Under the pieces are notes generated by a model, which made no database searches, was not told the DNA's origin, and saw only the letters and a list, made by a program, of their open reading frames with translations. The translations under genes were made by a program, and so were the position numbers. A stretch of DNA of 64,000 nt from an uncultured Gammaproteobacteria bacterium (GTDB lineage Bacteria > Pseudomonadota > Gammaproteobacteria > Eutrophobiales > Eutrophobiaceae): contig OY282354.1 of assembly GCA_958295485.1 (NCBI GenBank), positions 2,627,001-2,691,000 on the forward strand. The letters run 5' to 3'. Shown here in pieces: positions 8,932 through 17,420 of this stretch (the stretch's first letter is position 1; every line of letters begins with the position of its first letter).

Positions 8932-9111
8932 ATGAGTTTTGCTGAAAAAATCGGTCACTTTCTCTTGTTTGTACTGCTGGCGATCGTCACAGTTGGCATC
9001 TACCCCCTTTATTTCATGATCGTCACGACCAGGGAAAACAACAAATACCTGAGAGAGATCAGGGATATTCTGAGCGTAAGAGGGACAAACGTCGTTATCG
9101 ACAGGGAATAA
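8932..9111 (+). CDS. Small single-pass membrane protein (59 residues), unknown function
   Basis: This short gene starts with ATG 8932 behind a strong AGGAGG (8918-8923) located 25 bp after the hopene cyclase stop. The product MSFAEKIGHFLLFVLLAIVT continues with a hydrophobic stretch (residues about 8-32, ending PLYFMIV) and a charged, probably helical tail (RENNKYLREIRDILSVR). It therefore looks like a membrane-anchored coiled-coil protein. No family is recognised. The good ribosome-binding site and close spacing suggest co-transcription with shc; a link to hopanoid function is speculation. Confidence 0.6.
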   Translation: MSFAEKIGHFLLFVLLAIVTVGIYPLYFMIVTTRENNKYLREIRDILSVRGTNVVIDRE

Positions 9112-9274
9112 CGCGATGCTGCCTGATTCAAACTGAGACACTGCCACTACCGTTTTGATGTATTTGCCAAATTCCAGATGAAGCGGTTAGTGAAGCATCC
9201 TCCACCTGAGGAGGAACAGGTGTTTTATTCAGGTCAACCCGTTATGTTGGTTCCGGATTTTTCAATAGCTCCGG

Positions 9275-10291
9275 ATGTGTCAAATGCCTGAAGGCGTGGA
9301 AAACGGCACAATCAGGACAATAGATGACGAGCCTCGGATTCATTATGAGGGTTATTGGATTCGATACTACGACGTTCCCAATACTCTTAGCTACAAGAAA
9401 TCCCTTATAGATCAACTTACCCGCCGGGTCTTTCACCACGTAGAAACGGGAATGAACACCCCGAGTGACCGGCTCGAGGAAGTCAGGAGCAAGTACGAAG
9501 CAGAAAATAACTCGTTAAAAAAACGCGTGCTGGCCGCCATGCTGGCCGGGGCGCTGCTTAATCGCGGCGCGGATATTCTTACGCGTATCGTGGAACTTGA
9601 AGAGATTGGCGTATCAGTCAAACCGGATAACGAACTCTTGAAGGAGTGTGGCCTCTGTTTTATGGGCGCCCTTGAACATGGCAAATACATCCGCGTCAAA
9701 CACGCCCGGGAAGGACTCGAAGAACTTTGGGGAGAGCCTTTCAAAGCATTTACTACACCGGTTGAGCAATTCCTGGGAAGCCGTTACATCAAGATTGCCC
9801 AATCCATGCTGGGAATCGATCAGGTTACTGATAAAATGAATGAGGTTTTCTTAGCTTCACCCATGTTCAGCAACCAGGTCCAACTCATTAACGAACTGGC
9901 GATCAGCGGTAAAAAAACCATGGAAACCTTACGTAGCGACCCGGTTATGATTGAAATCTGGCCCAGGTTCGTCGGCGCCTCCGAGTTGGTCGCTGACTGC
10001 AAACCTGCCCTGGAAGATAATGCAACGCGGCGTGAACACGCCCTGGGCAAACGCGGGACCGATCTTTTTCACAGCTGCGGAAGATTAATCGAGGACCTGA
10101 CAAATTACCGGGTCCCGATGCCCAATACTACCCATGCTTTTATTGAGCGCTGTGACCAATTCAAGGAGAAATACGCCGGGAGGCTGTACATCTTACAAGA
10201 CAAACCCAGAGACAGGTTCCTGATGGCAAGGGCAGATAGCGCCCCGCCATGTAAAGAGCCCATCATTCCGGCGAAAACCGGCATGACATAA
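9275..10291 (+). CDS. Conserved-looking hypothetical protein (338 residues)
   Basis: I do not recognise this gene. The product is a soluble, mostly alpha-helical protein without a signal peptide or clear membrane segment. It has an N-terminal part rich in aromatic residues (YEGYWIRYYDVPNTLSY), then long amphipathic stretches with a short hydrophobic alanine-rich segment (VLAAMLAGALLNRGADILTR, about 83-102). No catalytic motif is evident. An alternative start is the ATG at 9284 (MPEGVEN); neither has a strong ribosome-binding site. The gap 9112-9274 contains a short CCTCC/GGAGG hairpin (about 9200-9215) of unknown role. Codon use resembles the neighbours and the gene lies 37 bp before the acyl-CoA dehydrogenase gene, so they may be co-transcribed. 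Confidence 0.75.
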   Translation: MCQMPEGVENGTIRTIDDEPRIHYEGYWIRYYDVPNTLSYKKSLIDQLTRRVFHHVETGMNTPSDRLEEVRSKYEAENNSLKKRVLAAMLAGALLNRGADILTRIVELEEIGVSVKPDNELLKECGLCFMGALEHGKYIRVKHAREGLEELWGEPFKAFTTPVEQFLGSRYIKIAQSMLGIDQVTDKMNEVFLASPMFSNQVQLINELAISGKKTMETLRSDPVMIEIWPRFVGASELVADCKPALEDNATRREHALGKRGTDLFHSCGRLIEDLTNYRVPMPNTTHAFIERCDQFKEKYAGRLYILQDKPRDRFLMARADSAPPCKEPIIPAKTGMT

Positions 10292-10328
10292 TGTCTCGTA
10301 TCTATCTGAACCTGGATATAAGTGAAAA

Positions 10329-12107
10329 ATGAGTAATTACACGGCTCCCATCGATGACATGCGTTTCGTATTGAACGACCTGGCGGGGTTATCCGCTGTC
10401 AATCAATTGCCCGGCCTGGAAGACGCGACGGAAGATATTGTAGATGCAGTGCTTGAGGAGGCCGCAAAATTTGCCGGTGAAGCGCTGGCGCCCCTCAATC
10501 ATCCCGGCGACGTCGCCGGGGCCGCCTTCAAAGACAATGCAGTAAGGCCGGCCGAGGGTTTCAATGAAGCCTACCAGGCATTCGCCGCCGGTGGCTGGCC
10601 GGCTTTGCCGTTTTCTCCCGCTGTCGGCGGTCAGGGATTGCCGGAACTGGTAGCTGCTGCGACCAATGAGATTTGGCAATCCGCAAACATGGCGTTTGCG
10701 TTATGCCCGATGTTGACGGAAGGCTGCGTCGTTGCCATTGATACCCATGGGTCGGATCGCCTGAAAGAAATTTACCTGCCGAAACTGGTTACAGGCGAAT
10801 GGGCGGGAACCATGAACCTGACGGAACCCCAGGCCGGTTCTGACCTGGCCGCGGTAAAAACAAGGGCGGTGCCCAACGGCGATCATTACCTGTTATCCGG
10901 CCGCAAGATATTCATTACCTGGGGAGACCACGACTTCACGGATAATATCATCCACCTGGTGTTGGCCCGCCTGCCTGGTGCGCCACCGGGAATCAAAGGC
11001 ATATCCCTGTTTCTTGTTCCCAAGTTCCTGGTGAACGGGGATGGTTCAAGGGGCAAACGAAACGACGTCTACCCGCTCTCCATCGAACATAAACTGGGTA
11101 TTCACGGCAGTCCAACCTGCGTAATGGGTTACGGGGACAACGGCGGGGCCGCGGGCTACCTGGTCGGCGCCGAACACGACGGCATAGCCTGCATGTTTAC
11201 CATGATGAATCACGCCCGCCTGGGAGTCGGCATTCAAGGCGTCAGTATCAGCGAGCGGGCTTATCAACAGGCATCAAGTTACGCAAAAGAGCGCGAACAG
11301 GGCAAGGCAGCTGGAAAAAAAGGCCGGGCGAAGATTATCGACCACGCAGACGTTCGCCGGATGCTGATGCTGATGAAATCCGGCTGCGAGGCGATGCGCG
11401 CAGTGGCCTGTGTGGCCGCGGCCTCTCTCGATTACATGCACCGGACTCCAGACGACGGCGATAAACGGGCACATGCTGAAAGATTCGCCTTATTAACACC
11501 GATGGTTAAGGCCTGGTGTACTGAATTGGCCCAGGAAATAACGTATTCAGGCGTGCAAGTGCACGGCGGCATGGGCTATATCGAAGAAACCGGCGCCGCG
11601 CAACACTACCGGGACGCAAGGATAACGACGATTTATGAAGGAACCACCGGCATCCAGGCACAGGATTTGATCGGTCGGAAAATCATCCGGGATGACGGCA
11701 AGGCCATGAGGGAATTAATCGGTGAGATCGAAGGGGTCGTTGCCGCCTTGTCGGCTGCTGACGCCAACCAGAAAATCATTAAACAACAGTTGGCCGGGGC
11801 AAACAAAAACCTGGCGCAGGCAACGGACTGGCTACTGCAAAACTACCAGGATGACGCCAACGCGCCGGGCTCCGTTGCGGTCAATTTTCTCATGCTGATG
11901 GGCTTCGTTTGCGGTGGCTGGCAAATGGCGCGGGCGGCGATCATTGCGAACCGGAAATCAAACTCAGCGAATGATGGTTTTTATACGAATAAAATCGTGA
12001 CCGCAAGATTCTATGCCGAGCACTATCTACCCAGGACCGGCGGATACCTTTCGACAATCACGGCGGGTAGCGAGTCCATCATGGCCCTGGACGCCGAACA
12101 GTTCTAA
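10329..12107 (+). CDS. Acyl-CoA dehydrogenase (DmdC-like long type)
   Basis: The 592-residue FAD enzyme belongs to the long acyl-CoA dehydrogenases that carry an extra C-terminal domain, the group that includes 3-methylmercaptopropionyl-CoA dehydrogenase (DmdC). Visible signatures are MNLTEPQAGSDLAAVKTRA (flavin/substrate site, about residues 162-180), the second signature QVHGGMGYIEETGAAQHYRD (about 410-430) and YEGTTGIQAQDLIGRK with the expected catalytic base Glu437. It introduces a 2,3 double bond into an acyl-CoA. A DmdB-like ligase gene is convergent with it at 12336-13970, so a shared substrate is possible, but a fatty or branched acyl-CoA is equally likely. The convergent gap 12108-12335 holds no feature I can support. 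Confidence 0.93.
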   Translation: MSNYTAPIDDMRFVLNDLAGLSAVNQLPGLEDATEDIVDAVLEEAAKFAGEALAPLNHPGDVAGAAFKDNAVRPAEGFNEAYQAFAAGGWPALPFSPAVGGQGLPELVAAATNEIWQSANMAFALCPMLTEGCVVAIDTHGSDRLKEIYLPKLVTGEWAGTMNLTEPQAGSDLAAVKTRAVPNGDHYLLSGRKIFITWGDHDFTDNIIHLVLARLPGAPPGIKGISLFLVPKFLVNGDGSRGKRNDVYPLSIEHKLGIHGSPTCVMGYGDNGGAAGYLVGAEHDGIACMFTMMNHARLGVGIQGVSISERAYQQASSYAKEREQGKAAGKKGRAKIIDHADVRRMLMLMKSGCEAMRAVACVAAASLDYMHRTPDDGDKRAHAERFALLTPMVKAWCTELAQEITYSGVQVHGGMGYIEETGAAQHYRDARITTIYEGTTGIQAQDLIGRKIIRDDGKAMRELIGEIEGVVAALSAADANQKIIKQQLAGANKNLAQATDWLLQNYQDDANAPGSVAVNFLMLMGFVCGGWQMARAAIIANRKSNSANDGFYTNKIVTARFYAEHYLPRTGGYLSTITAGSESIMALDAEQF

Positions 12108-12335
12108 GGTTCCTTTGTACCCTCCCTGCTTCGAAAGTATCCACCTGACTTAAAAAACCTGTTTATATATGCCAGATATTGCTCGCAAATGGCGGCGGTA
12201 TTCGCAGGCAGGCCAGACAGGGGAATGGACGGCCTGTTTACGGGTTAAGGAAAAATCCCCTTCTGAATGATGCCATGCACGCCCCGGTTGCCATCAACCA
12301 CCTGGGTCACGCCAAAGTCAGCCGTATGTTCGGGT

Positions 12336-13970
12336 TCAGTCGGGTTGGAAGGTATAATTCCTGAACCGTTTCCGCAATTCCATCTTTTGTATCTTTCCCG
12401 TCGCCGTATGTGGAATTTCATCGATACAGACTACGTCATCGGGCAACCACCATTTCGCCACTTTGTCTTTCAACCAGTCCAGCATTTCTTCCTTGCTGAC
12501 GTCTTTACCTTCTTTCCTGACGATGATTAACAACGGTCGCTCTGCCCATTTTGGATGGGGCACGCCGATAACAGCCGCCTCAGCCACGCCGGGATGACCT
12601 ATCGCCGCGTTTTCCAACTCGATGGAACTGATCCATTCTCCGCCGGATTTGATCACGTCCTTGGCCCTGTCGGTGAGCTGTAAATAACCTTCAGGATCGA
12701 TATTGCCTACGTCACTGGTGCTGAACCAGCCCTCATCATCATGCACGTCGCTTGGTTCACCCAACTTGTAATAGTCGCTACAGATAAACGGCCCGCGCAC
12801 CTTCAGAAGCCCCGTCGATTGTCCATCCCGGGGGAGTTCACGATTATCGTCGTCAACGATTTTCATCTCGATGCCGTAGGCCGCCCGGCCCTGTTTTTGC
12901 CTGATGGCATATTGCTCCTCCCTGGACAGTTTCAGCATCTCCGGTTTTAACGTATTGACCGTGCCAAGGGGACTCATCTCCGTCATTCCCCAGGCATGGT
13001 GGACGTAAACTCCGTGCTTGTCTTCCAGTTCCTGCATGATCGACAGGGGACAGGCTGAGCCGCCGATAATGACGCGCTCCAGGGTCTTGATCGCTTTTCC
13101 CGAGTCGGAAAGATACTTCAATAAAGCCAGCCATACCGTAGGCACGCCGGCGGCGAAGGTAACTCCCTCCTCTTCGATTAACGCTTGCAGGGTTTCGCCA
13201 TCACCCATCCTGGGGCCGGGTAAAACCAGTTTCGTTCCTGCCGCCGGCGGCCCGTAGGCCAGCCCCCAGGCATTGACATGGAACATGGGCACTATCGGCA
13301 AAACCACGTCTTTAACAGAAAGGTCAAGCACACCCGGGGAGATCCCTATCAGCGTATGCAACACCATTGCCCGGTGATGGTACAGGATACCTTTCGGATT
13401 GCCGGTTGTCCCCGAGGTGTAGCACAGGGAACAGGCGGTTTTTTCATCCAGTTCGGGCCAGTCGAACTCAGCGGAATGCCGCCCGATAAACGCCTCGTAA
13501 GATTGCGCATTCTTCAGGTTCGTATCCGGCATGTGTTCATCATCCGTTAAAACGATATACCCCTCCACCTTGGGCAAATCCTTGCTGATCTTTTCCAATG
13601 AAGCCACAATCAACGGGTCGACAAAGATCAGCCTGTCTTCAGCATGATTGACGATGTAGGTGATTTGTTCGGGAAACAAACGCGGGTTCACCGTATGGGT
13701 GACGGCCCCGATACCCGCTATGCCGTAATACAGTTCAAAGTGACGATAATCATTCCAGGCCAAGGTGGCGATGCGGTCTCCCGGTTGTACGCCATAGTCG
13801 ACCAATGCGTTAGCCAACCGGCGAGTCCTGCGAAAGGCCCCCGCATAAGTATACCTGTGCCTGGGATTATCACAGGTGACGGATACGATCTCTGCATTGG
13901 GATGGTTCTTATCGGCATGCTCCATTATCGATGTAATGGTCAACTGCCTGTCCATCATCAGACCCAGCAT
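12336..13970 (-). CDS. Acyl-CoA synthetase (AMP-forming), DmdB-like
   Basis: The 544-residue product is an ANL-superfamily ligase. It has the P-loop YTSGTTGNPKG (residues 184-194), the A5-type motif HHAWGMTEMSPLG, the hinge region TDRAKDVIKSGGEWISSIELEN and the C-terminal catalytic lysine context TATGKIQKMELR. The SGGEWISS signature and overall length match the medium/long-chain ligases that include methylmercaptopropionyl-CoA ligase (DmdB); specificity cannot be read directly. GGGAGGA six bases before the ATG supports the start. It lies 153 bp downstream of paaE on the same strand, separated by a repeat, and may be read from the paa transcript. Confidence 0.93.
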   Translation of the reverse strand: MLGLMMDRQLTITSIMEHADKNHPNAEIVSVTCDNPRHRYTYAGAFRRTRRLANALVDYGVQPGDRIATLAWNDYRHFELYYGIAGIGAVTHTVNPRLFPEQITYIVNHAEDRLIFVDPLIVASLEKISKDLPKVEGYIVLTDDEHMPDTNLKNAQSYEAFIGRHSAEFDWPELDEKTACSLCYTSGTTGNPKGILYHHRAMVLHTLIGISPGVLDLSVKDVVLPIVPMFHVNAWGLAYGPPAAGTKLVLPGPRMGDGETLQALIEEEGVTFAAGVPTVWLALLKYLSDSGKAIKTLERVIIGGSACPLSIMQELEDKHGVYVHHAWGMTEMSPLGTVNTLKPEMLKLSREEQYAIRQKQGRAAYGIEMKIVDDDNRELPRDGQSTGLLKVRGPFICSDYYKLGEPSDVHDDEGWFSTSDVGNIDPEGYLQLTDRAKDVIKSGGEWISSIELENAAIGHPGVAEAAVIGVPHPKWAERPLLIIVRKEGKDVSKEEMLDWLKDKVAKWWLPDDVVCIDEIPHTATGKIQKMELRKRFRNYTFQPD

Positions 13971-14019
13971 GAATTTCCTCCCGCTCAGTTAAGTCCTCCC
14001 CCTGACAAGAGGGGACGTC

Positions 14020-14103
14020 GCAAAAGCCCCCGGCGCCGGCAGTGGGTTATCTCCCTCTCCCCTGTAGGGGATGAAGTGGGACATTCCCCTTTTGCGACAC
14101 CTC
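14020..14103. repeat. Palindromic MITE-like repeat between paaE and the ligase gene
   Basis: The gap between the two leftward genes has an imperfect inverted repeat. Its left end reads GTCGCAAAAGCCCCC (from 14025) and its right end, on the other strand, reads GGTGTCGCAAAAGGGG (ending about 14102). Related sequence (GTGTTGCAAAAGCCCC) occurs at about 16055-16070 between paaC and paaD, and a weaker relative (GTGTTGTAAAAGCC) is at about 38190 upstream of cas3. This suggests a dispersed small repeat family. Confidence 0.5.
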
Positions 14104-14123
14104 CTCATCAAGGGCATTCGGTT

Positions 14124-15206
14124 TTATTGATCGAAATCGACGACGACTTTGTCGGTAATCGGGTGGGACTGGCAGGTGAGTATATAGCCGGCGTCCAGCT
14201 CACCCGGTTCCAGGGCATGGTTGAGATCCATATCCACTTCACCCTCAAGCAGTTTTGCCTTGCAGGTTGCGCAAACGCCGCCTTTACAGGCAAACGGCAA
14301 GTCCACGCCGTTATCCAGGCCGCCGTCGAGGATGTTTTCACCGTCCGCGGTCAATTCGAAACGCGTCTCCCGTCCGTCAGCCCTGATAGTGACCTGCGCT
14401 ACCATGCCAGCCATTTTCAAGGCCCGTTCCTGGTGTTTTGCCGCCCTTGCCACGGCATCATCGGCCGAGGCCGCGAACAATTCATAATGGATCCGGTTTT
14501 CATCAATCCCCTCGGCGCGCAGTCCCCGGGATACTTCGGATATCATCGCCTCGGGGCCGCATAAAAAAAATTCATCGACAGCGTGCAGGTCGAGCAGGCG
14601 TCGAATCAACTCGCCGCCCTTCCTGTTGTTGATGCGACCGTTCAAAATCTCGATGTCCTGATGTTCCCTGCTGAGGATGTTGATCCACTGGAAACGGGCC
14701 ATGTATTGGTTTTTTATCGCCTCCAATTCCTCCTTGAACATGATCGTGGCAACGCGTTGGTTGCCGTACAGCAGGGTAACGCGGCTCGCGGGTTCCCGTT
14801 TCAAGATGGTCTTTATAATCGAAATGATCGGCGTTATGCCGCTGCCGGCCGCGATGCACAGATAATTGTATTCGTTATCCTCATGCAACGGCGTGAAAAA
14901 AGTCCCCTTGGGCGGCAACACGTCGATAACGTCGCCCTTGCTCAATTTTTCATTGACAAACGTCGAGAAGACGCCGCCCTCTATTTTCTTTACGGCAACC
15001 CGCAGGGCATCGTCATCGACACCGGAACAAATCGAATAAGAGCGGCTTACTTCGCTCCCTTCAATTTCTGATTTCAGGGTGAGGTACTGGCCCTGGGTAA
15101 ACCGGAAGGCTTCGGCCAGACGGTCGGGCACGTCGAAGGTCAGGCAAACGGCCTTATCTGTCTCGTTCCTGACGGCGCTGACGGTTAAAGGATGAAATTG
15201 GGACAT
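14124..15206 (-). CDS. paaE: Phenylacetyl-CoA epoxidase reductase subunit
   Basis: The 360-residue reductase supplies electrons from NADPH to the PaaABC epoxidase. It has an N-terminal ferredoxin-reductase fold with the FAD motif RSYSICSG (about residues 55-62), the NAD(P) site AAGSGITPIISIIKTIL (about 117-133) and FFLCGPEAMI. A C-terminal plant-type 2Fe-2S domain follows, with CKGGVCATCKAKLLEGEV and a fourth cysteine in YILTCQSHP. This order matches PaaE. It lies in the paa direction but 324 bp from paaD, with a 72-residue opposite-strand gene in between, so it may need its own promoter. Confidence 0.96.
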   Translation of the reverse strand: MSQFHPLTVSAVRNETDKAVCLTFDVPDRLAEAFRFTQGQYLTLKSEIEGSEVSRSYSICSGVDDDALRVAVKKIEGGVFSTFVNEKLSKGDVIDVLPPKGTFFTPLHEDNEYNYLCIAAGSGITPIISIIKTILKREPASRVTLLYGNQRVATIMFKEELEAIKNQYMARFQWINILSREHQDIEILNGRINNRKGGELIRRLLDLHAVDEFFLCGPEAMISEVSRGLRAEGIDENRIHYELFAASADDAVARAAKHQERALKMAGMVAQVTIRADGRETRFELTADGENILDGGLDNGVDLPFACKGGVCATCKAKLLEGEVDMDLNHALEPGELDAGYILTCQSHPITDKVVVDFDQ

Positions 15207-15291
15207 TTATAATGCTCCTGACCTTTGTACATTAAACGACTTCAGGTAAGCTAATGTAATTACACCTCGTTTTCAAGACAATGTAACCGCA

Positions 15292-15510
15292 ATGGCAAAA
15301 ACAATCAGCAATGCCTTAAATGAAAACGTGGCGACAAAAGCCGACGTTAAAACGCTTGGTGAAATGCTGAACGACAAGATCGATAAGCTGGAAGGAACAT
15401 TACTGGGCAAGTTCAAGGAACTGGAACTAAGAATGACTATCAAGTTGGGCGCGATGATGTTCGCCACGGCGTTTCTGATCCTTGCCGCTGCCAGGTTCTT
15501 ATTATTTTAA
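15292..15510 (+). CDS. Small coiled-coil protein with C-terminal membrane anchor (72 residues)
   Basis: The product starts MAKTISNALNENVATKADVK, has heptad-like helices (LGEMLNDKIDKLEGTLLGKF, about 26-45) and ends in a hydrophobic segment (AMMFATAFLILAAARFLLF) without a loop after it, so it is a tail-anchored coiled-coil protein. This general layout resembles DUF1640/CCDC90-type small proteins. It lies on the strand opposite to the paa genes, exactly between paaD and paaE, with its stop 20 bp from the end of paaD. No strong ribosome-binding site is visible ahead of the ATG. Function unknown. Confidence 0.6.
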   Translation: MAKTISNALNENVATKADVKTLGEMLNDKIDKLEGTLLGKFKELELRMTIKLGAMMFATAFLILAAARFLLF

Positions 15511-15530
15511 GGCATGAAACCCTGACAGGT

Positions 15531-16016
15531 TTATATGCACTTGAAATAGTCGAAGGGTTCCAGGCAATCGTTGCACTTGTACAGGGCCTTGCACGGGGTT
15601 GAACCGAATTCGCTGATTTTCTCCGTATTGTCGGAACGGCAGCGCGGGCACTCAAGGCTTGCGGCGACGATGCGCAAACTCTGTTTGTCAGCCGATCCCA
15701 AGGGCGGAACAATGCCGTATTGCAGTAGTTTTTCCCTGCCTGATTCGCTTAACCAGTCCGTCGTCCATGCAGGTGAAAGTTGCGTTTTCACTTCGACATT
15801 TTCATAGCCGTTTTCTCTTAAAACGGCGGCAATATCATGCTCTATGGCATGCATGGCGGGACAACCACTGTAGGTTGGCGTAATCACTACCTGTAGCCTG
15901 CCTTCATTCCATCCCACATCCTGTAATATGCCTAAATCCGCGATGGTTAAAACGGGTATTTCAGGATCAACCACCTGTTCTAAAATGTCTCTTACGTTTT
16001 TGATGGTCGCGTTCAT
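15531..16016 (-). CDS. paaD: Phenylacetate pathway maturation protein PaaD
   Basis: The 161-residue protein belongs to the MIP18/DUF59 family. It starts MNATIKNVRDILEQVVDPEI, carries PTYSGCPAMHAIEHDI (about residues 46-61) and ends in a cysteine-rich region (LECPRCRSDNTEKISEFG, then CKALYKCNDCLEPFDYFKC) that probably binds metal. PaaD is needed for activity of the multicomponent phenylacetyl-CoA epoxidase, likely through assembly of its metal centres. The frame extends upstream to 16199 through repeat-like, proline- and glycine-rich sequence, but the ATG at 16016 matches the family start. Confidence 0.94.
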   Translation of the reverse strand: MNATIKNVRDILEQVVDPEIPVLTIADLGILQDVGWNEGRLQVVITPTYSGCPAMHAIEHDIAAVLRENGYENVEVKTQLSPAWTTDWLSESGREKLLQYGIVPPLGSADKQSLRIVAASLECPRCRSDNTEKISEFGSTPCKALYKCNDCLEPFDYFKCI

Positions 16017-16029
16017 GTCAGCCGGATGC

Positions 16030-16135
16030 CCCCTTCCCGGCCCTCCCTCTCCGGGGGTGTTGCAAAAGCCCCAGCATCGCCACCGGCGCTGACCCGCAGG
16101 GGCGCCCCCCCGTGCCTGCCCCTGGGGAATTAATG
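16030..16135. repeat. GC-rich palindromic repeat between paaC and paaD
   Basis: The 189-bp gap between the two co-directional genes contains GTGTTGCAAAAGCCCC (about 16055-16070), shared with the repeat at 14020-14103. A strong hairpin CAGGGGC / GCCCCTG (about 16097-16127) follows. It could be a MITE- or REP-like insertion and may attenuate transcription into paaD. Confidence 0.45.
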
Positions 16136-16205
16136 TCTCCTGTCCGTCTGAACCTGAGCGCCCTCTCGATGGGAGAGAGGATGGCAAGGCGTGGTCCACG
16201 TTCCG

Positions 16206-17024
16206 CTACCATTGCAGGCCGGGCCAGGTTCTTTGCACGGACTGCATTTCGGCCAACAGGTAACCCATGTGCTCTGAATGCAGACCTTGCCGGCCGCCGC
16301 TGCGGGTGAACGTTACCTCCGGGCGTTCAAGGGTGGCTTCGGCAAGCGCGTCAGCCACTTTTTCATTCCACGATTTCTCGATGGCGTCCAGGTCAACGCC
16401 AATGTGTCTTTCACACATGCGTCGATCGATCTCATCGGCATCGAATAACTCAAAGGTAAACGGCATCAAGTCAGCCACGGCCTTGCGTATCTTCTCGTGA
16501 CTCTCAGCGGTCCCATCGCCGAGACGAACCATCCATTCGCCGGTATGCCGCAGGTGATATTCACATTCTTTCAGGGTTTTTGCCGCAATTGCCGCAAGAG
16601 TGGAATCAACGGAGTATTGTAATGCCTGATAATAGAAATAATCATACGCGTCGATGAAAAACTGTCTTGCCGTAGTAAAAGCAAAATCACCCACCGGCAA
16701 TTCCATGATAAGAAAATTCCGGAAATCCCGTTCATGGCGGAAATAAGCGAGATCATCTTCAGTCCGTCCCGCGCCTTCCACTTCACCGGCATAGGTCAGC
16801 AACATGCGGGCGCGTCCAATCAGGTCCAGCGCGGTATTGGCGACACCGACGTCTTCTTCCAGAAATGGACCGTGACCACACCATTCCGATAAGCGTTGGC
16901 CGTTAATCAGGGCATTATCCCCCAGCCTGAGCACATACTGGAATAAATCCTGTCGTGATGTATCCGGGGTCATGGGACAGTCGCATACTTTTGCATCAAG
17001 AGTCTCTCCGTCATTCAACTCCAT
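16206..17024 (-). CDS. paaC: Phenylacetyl-CoA epoxidase structural subunit PaaC
   Basis: The 272-residue product is a ferritin-like four-helix subunit of the PaaABCE epoxidase that lacks the iron ligands of PaaA and supports the PaaA-PaaC heterodimer. Typical PaaC sequence is visible: LGDNALINGQRLSEWCGHGP, DLIGRARMLLTYAGEVEG, DFRNFLIMELPVGDFAFT and AIAAKTLKECEYHLRHTGEW. The ATG at 17024 has AGGGGGA five bases ahead and is preferred over 17039. The N-terminus has about 17 extra residues compared with MTPDTSRQDLFQY (16973), another possible start. The upstream side abuts a palindromic repeat, which even supplies the ribosome-binding site. Confidence 0.95.
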   Translation of the reverse strand: MELNDGETLDAKVCDCPMTPDTSRQDLFQYVLRLGDNALINGQRLSEWCGHGPFLEEDVGVANTALDLIGRARMLLTYAGEVEGAGRTEDDLAYFRHERDFRNFLIMELPVGDFAFTTARQFFIDAYDYFYYQALQYSVDSTLAAIAAKTLKECEYHLRHTGEWMVRLGDGTAESHEKIRKAVADLMPFTFELFDADEIDRRMCERHIGVDLDAIEKSWNEKVADALAEATLERPEVTFTRSGGRQGLHSEHMGYLLAEMQSVQRTWPGLQW

Positions 17025-17032
17025 GGTTCCCC

Positions 17033-17113
17033 CTGACAAAGGGGATCAAGGGGGGCCAGGGGTGTGCTGGTAGCCCACAAACCCCCTCTGACTCCCCCTT
17101 GTCAGGGGAAGGA
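17033..17113. repeat. Inverted repeat between paaB and paaC
   Basis: The two ends of this 80-bp gap are complementary: CCCCTGACAAAGGGG at the left and CCCCCTTGTCAGGGG at the right, with further C/G-rich complementarity inside. It can form a long hairpin in the paa transcript and looks like a MITE-type element. A related CCCCCTGACAAGAGGGG lies near 13998-14014 next to the repeat downstream of paaE. Confidence 0.6.
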
Positions 17114-17118
17114 CTTGT

Positions 17119-17409
17119 TTATAACTTGAGGTCGTCGGGGACATCGTAAAAAGTAGGGTGGCGGTACACCTTGTCCCCCGCCGGGTCAAAAAAACTGGCG
17201 CTGTCTTCGGGCCGGCTGGCGATTATATCAGCTGATTTAGCTACCCAGATACTACATCCTTCATTCCGGCGGGTATACGTATCGCGGGCATATTGCAGGG
17301 CCTGCTCACCGTCGGCTGCATGGATGCTGCCGGCATGTTTATGATCCAGCCCCCTTTTGCTACGAATAAATACCTCCCAGAGAGGCAGGTGTTTGATTTT
17401 TTTCGACAT
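17119..17409 (-). CDS. paaB: Phenylacetyl-CoA epoxidase subunit PaaB
   Basis: The 96-residue protein matches PaaB throughout: PLWEVFIRSKRGLDHKHAGS (about residues 9-28), then DGEQALQYARDTYTRRNEG, SIWVAKSADI and YRHPTFYDVPDDLKL. PaaB is a small subunit thought to bridge PaaAC units in the epoxidase complex. It is 11 bp downstream of paaA, and AGGAGAAGG precedes its ATG, so the two are co-translated from one transcript. Confidence 0.97.
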   Translation of the reverse strand: MSKKIKHLPLWEVFIRSKRGLDHKHAGSIHAADGEQALQYARDTYTRRNEGCSIWVAKSADIIASRPEDSASFFDPAGDKVYRHPTFYDVPDDLKL

Positions 17410-17420
17410 CCTTCTCCTGC

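Noticed and set aside
13644..14564. A 306-codon rightward open frame spanning the ligase-paaE gap
   Set aside because: It covers the antisense strand of the ligase start, a repeat and the paaE end; no protein family is visible.
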